NCBI GenBank assembly: GCA_045580005.1
Contig: JAZNMZ010000013.1
Location: forward strand, 1 to 25,116
Length of the DNA: 25,116 nucleotides
Direction of reading: 5' to 3'
DNA from: UMGS1052 sp045580005
Lineage (GTDB): Bacteria; Bacillota; Clostridia; Oscillospirales; CAG-382
Made by a program: the position numbers and the translations under genes. Positions 23,042-25,116 of this stretch are shown one piece after another. The notes below the pieces were generated by a model, which had not been told where the DNA came from, ran no database searches, and saw only the letters and a list, made by a program, of their open reading frames with translations. Within the stretch, counting starts at the first letter, position 1, and each line of letters begins with the position of its first letter.

Positions 23042-23827
23042 ATGAAAAGGAAAATTTGTAGCTGTTTAATTATCTTGTCTTTGTTGCTGTCTTCTCTGGT
23101 CTCAGTAGTGAGTGCAGCGGGGACACCGGAAATTGTGATTCTTTTTGAAAGCGATGTACATTGCAGTGTAGATGGATACGCAAAGATTGCTGCGCTAAAG
23201 GATGAAATATCTAATCAGGCGGAATATGTCGGCTTGGTTACTTCGGGTGATTTTGTTCAGGGTGGTAGTCTTGGTGTTGTTTCTAAGGGCGAATATATCG
23301 TGAACATTATGAACCTGATTGGATATGATGCTGTTGCACTCGGTAATCATGAATTTGACTATAAAACTGAACGACTTCACGAACTTGTCAATAAACTTGA
23401 TGCAACTGTTGTTTGCTCAAATTATAAAAAAGCAGATGAAGAATACACACAGCCTGAAGGAGTTCCTGACAGAAAATTCAGACTGCTTGGCAGAGCACAG
23501 ACGGCTGCAAAAGCAGGATATGTCTCAATTTCACCACAGGATATTGCTGATGTGCTCCAGTGTGCATCAATTAGTTATGATGCATATCAGATTATTGTAA
23601 CCCATGATATGAAAGATAAATTTACATTCAAAATAGCAGTATCAGACCCTGACTCCGTAGACAAAGAAGCTTTTGTAAATGCACTCTACACTCAAAGACC
23701 TCTTCTTAAAGATGCAGTTGACGCTGAAGATGTATCAGAGCCTGAAATTGTATGGTGTAAGGTGTCAGATCTTGAATATAATGCAAGAACAGGCAAGCTT
23801 AGAACAATCATTGACAAAAGGAGTTAA
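23042..23827 (+). pseudogene. Chimeric reading frame: 5'-nucleotidase start joined to a PaaK-like acyl-CoA ligase tail
   Basis: 261 residues. 1-25 is a good signal peptide. 27-127 match the start of secreted 5'-nucleotidase/UDP-sugar hydrolases: ESDVHC (36-41, metal D-x-H), TSGDFVQGG (67-75) and GNHEFDY (101-107). From about residue 131 the text changes to QPEGVPDRKFRLLGRAQTAA, then DAYQIIVTHDMKDKFTFKIA and LEYNARTGKLRTIIDKRS. This resembles the C-terminal lid domain of AMP-forming acyl-CoA ligases of the PaaK type, a cytosolic enzyme. Both parts are incomplete: the metallophosphatase lacks its later metal ligands and second domain, the ligase its whole catalytic core. An in-frame deletion fusion is the simplest reading. 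The ribosome-binding site is mediocre (AAAGGGAA). An exported novel protein is possible but less likely. Confidence 0.65.
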
Positions 23828-23877
23828 TGAAATACAAAATTTTCGTTTAAAATTTTACGTTGTGGAGGGTGATACAT

Positions 23878-24150
23878 TTGACATTGAAAGATTATTGCAT
23901 TAAGGAAAAAAAGGCGTATTTGTTGGAAGAATGGGATGATGAAAAAAACCTGCCTTTTACTCCCGAAAATGTCAGTTCCGGAAGCACAGTTCCCGTATGG
24001 TGGAAATGTGAAAAAGGTCATTCATGGCAGACTCAGGTAAGAAGTCGTGCGAAATCACTCACAAGATGCCCTAAGTGCCTTCAAATTGAGCTTAATAAAA
24101 AGCGAAAGGAAAAGGCAAAGGAATTTGCAAAGCGCCTGACATCTAAATAA
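23878..24150 (+). CDS. Zinc-ribbon (DUF4379-like) protein, TTG start
   Basis: 90 residues. One treble-clef-like repeat: WDDEKNLPFTPENVSSGS, then VWWKCEKGHSWQTQVRSR and LTRCPKC. Likely zinc ligands are C44, H48, C64 and C67 in the W-x-C-x(3)-H-x-W-x(n)-C-P-x-C pattern of DUF4379. A basic K/E-rich helix ends it. The domain is often found in restriction-endonuclease-like and phage-linked proteins as a nucleic-acid contact module; here it stands alone. There is no in-frame ATG near the N-terminus; TTG at 23878 lies 9 bases after GGAGG (23864-23868). The same unit probably continues into lemA, 41 bases on. Confidence 0.85.
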   Translation: MTLKDYCIKEKKAYLLEEWDDEKNLPFTPENVSSGSTVPVWWKCEKGHSWQTQVRSRAKSLTRCPKCLQIELNKKRKEKAKEFAKRLTSK

Positions 24151-24191
24151 GTTAAAAATTAAACTTTATATTTTTAAGGAGGTCATTTATT

Positions 24192-24737
24192 ATGACAATT
24201 ATCGTTTTAGTAGCAATTATTGCTATCGTGGTTTTATGGTTTATTTCAGTACAGAGAAAGCTCGTTGTAATGGACGAAAACATCAACAATTCAATGAGCC
24301 AGATCGGTGTTCAGCTTTCTTCAAGATGGGATGCACTTACTGCTCTTTTGGATTTAACAAAAGGCTACGCAGAGCACGAATATAAAACCATCTCTGACAC
24401 AATTAAAATGAGAACATCAATAAATGCAAAAAGCACAGCAGCAGATGTTAATGCACAGGAAAATATTCTAACTGAAGCTATGGGAAAAATTATGGCGGTT
24501 GCAGAAAGTTATCCTGAGCTTAAAGCAAATGAAAATTATATCAAGACAATGGACAGCGTAAACGCTTACGAAGAAATGGTAAGAAAATCCCGTCTTGTAT
24601 ATAATGACAGCGTAACAAAACTGAACCGTGCAATCAGAATGTTCCCAACATCAATCGCAGCAGGCGTGCTTGGTATTAAGAGCCGTGATTATCTTGAAGC
24701 AGATGATAAGAAAGCGGATATGCCGAGTATGAGGTAA
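24192..24737 (+). CDS. LemA family protein
   Basis: 181 residues, the usual size. Residues 1-17 are one membrane segment (MTIIVLVAIIAIVVLWF), leaving the rest as the helical LemA domain: QRKLVVMDENINNSMSQIGV, QLSSRWDALTALLDLTKGYA, EHEYKTISDTIKMRTS, and YNDSVTKLNRAIRMFPTSIA, with the family's conserved YN-x-x-V-x-x-(L/Y)-N-x-x-I-x-x-FP block. Its function is not established; LemA is often encoded with DUF2207 or TPM-domain membrane proteins, as here. AAGGAGGTCATTTATT precedes the ATG. Confidence 0.96.
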   Translation: MTIIVLVAIIAIVVLWFISVQRKLVVMDENINNSMSQIGVQLSSRWDALTALLDLTKGYAEHEYKTISDTIKMRTSINAKSTAADVNAQENILTEAMGKIMAVAESYPELKANENYIKTMDSVNAYEEMVRKSRLVYNDSVTKLNRAIRMFPTSIAAGVLGIKSRDYLEADDKKADMPSMR

Positions 24738-24742
24738 AAGCT

Positions 24743-25116
24743 ATGAGGTGGATGAAAAAACTGCTGACAGCAGTACCGCTGGTATTGATGCTTTGTTCCG
24801 TAACCGTTTTTGCTTCAAATAATGTTTCTGAAATTGATATTGATGTTACCGTAAGGGATGACGGCAGTGCATATATCGTTCAGAACTGGCGAGGCACATT
24901 CGATGAAGGAACAGAGAACTACATACCTATAAACACAGATGATATTTCTGTTTCCAATTTTAAGGTGTCGGACATAAACGGAGCCTACACATTCGTTGAA
25001 AATTGGGATGTGGATTTAAGCTTCGATGAAAAAGCCCGTAAATGCGGAATCAATGAAACATCAGATGGTATAGAATTGTGCTTCGGCATTTCCGACTATG
25101 GCGAAAACAGATACGC
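24743..25116 (+). CDS. DUF2207-family membrane protein, N-terminal part (3' partial)
   Basis: 124 codons are visible and the frame is open at the window end. A signal peptide (MRWMKKLLTAVPLVLMLCSV, cleavage near VFA-S) leads into a beta-rich extracytoplasmic domain: EIDIDVTVRDDGSAYIVQNW, GTFDEGTENYIPI, FKVSDINGAYTF. The opening I-D-V-x-V-x-x-DGS-A-x-I-x-x-x-W pattern is that of DUF2207 proteins, whose later part is normally multi-pass membrane. The ATG is 5 bases after the lemA stop, and GAGG at the end of lemA is its ribosome-binding site, so the two are coupled. The LemA-DUF2207 pairing is recurrent in Firmicutes. Confidence 0.85.
   Translation, partial: MRWMKKLLTAVPLVLMLCSVTVFASNNVSEIDIDVTVRDDGSAYIVQNWRGTFDEGTENYIPINTDDISVSNFKVSDINGAYTFVENWDVDLSFDEKARKCGINETSDGIELCFGISDYGENRY

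Noticed and set aside
1..25116. CRISPR array, restriction-modification, toxin-antitoxin or retron
   Set aside because: No regularly spaced repeats, no nuclease/methylase pair, no reverse transcriptase and no paired small toxin/antitoxin genes seen on either strand.

Overview
The window looks like the chromosome of a low-to-mid-GC anaerobic Clostridia, probably an Oscillospiraceae/Ruminococcaceae-type gut bacterium. The evidence is an L20-leader infC-rpmI-rplT operon, a T-box in front of pheST, an IreB-family protein, a PdaA-type deacetylase, a DUF3048 (YerB-like) lipoprotein, a LemA/DUF2207 pair, and sharp sigma-A promoters with 17-nt spacers. The taxonomic call is inference from gene content; no 16S gene is present.

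Layout. 1-444 is the 3' end of an internalin-like leucine-rich-repeat protein. 549-1971 (minus) is infC-rpmI-rplT with its own promoter and an L20-type attenuator; infC appears to start at a rare ATA codon. 2052-2127 is tRNA-Pro(TGG). 2225-4822 (minus) is a tightly overlapped operon: CE7-type acetyl xylan esterase, CYTH triphosphatase, and an unrecognised basic protein. 4951-5127 is a 58-residue glycine-rich single-span protein. 5194-8971 is a Phe T-box (UUC specifier) followed by pheS-pheT. 9140-12048 holds an IreB homologue, an unrecognised small protein, a CapA-family protein and an RluA-family pseudouridine synthase. 12100-13308 (minus) is ackA.

13466-19464 is mostly envelope and translation genes: two NodB-fold polysaccharide deacetylases, a DUF3048 lipoprotein, argS, a YebC-family regulator, a DUF4430 lipoprotein and an ACT-domain protein. 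The ACT protein is paired with a UPF0210/PFL protein (to 20845). A small MGMT-like protein and tRNA-Ser(GGA) follow.

From about 21430 the character changes. Just past the tRNA-Ser terminator are two gene fragments in opposite orientation (a possible recombinase tail and a DUF1273-like piece) that abut at about 21705. Then come a MerR-family regulator with a GyrI-like domain, a divergent promoter with the 19-nt spacer and dyad typical of MerR-activated promoters, and a 261-codon chimeric reading frame. That frame joins the start of a secreted 5'-nucleotidase to what looks like the tail of a PaaK-like acyl-CoA ligase. A TTG-started zinc-ribbon protein, LemA, and the start of a DUF2207 protein run off the end. 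This 3.6-kb stretch is the accessory, rearranged part of the window; the rest is mainly conserved housekeeping sequence. I did not find a defence system, CRISPR array, complete insertion sequence or biosynthetic cluster.
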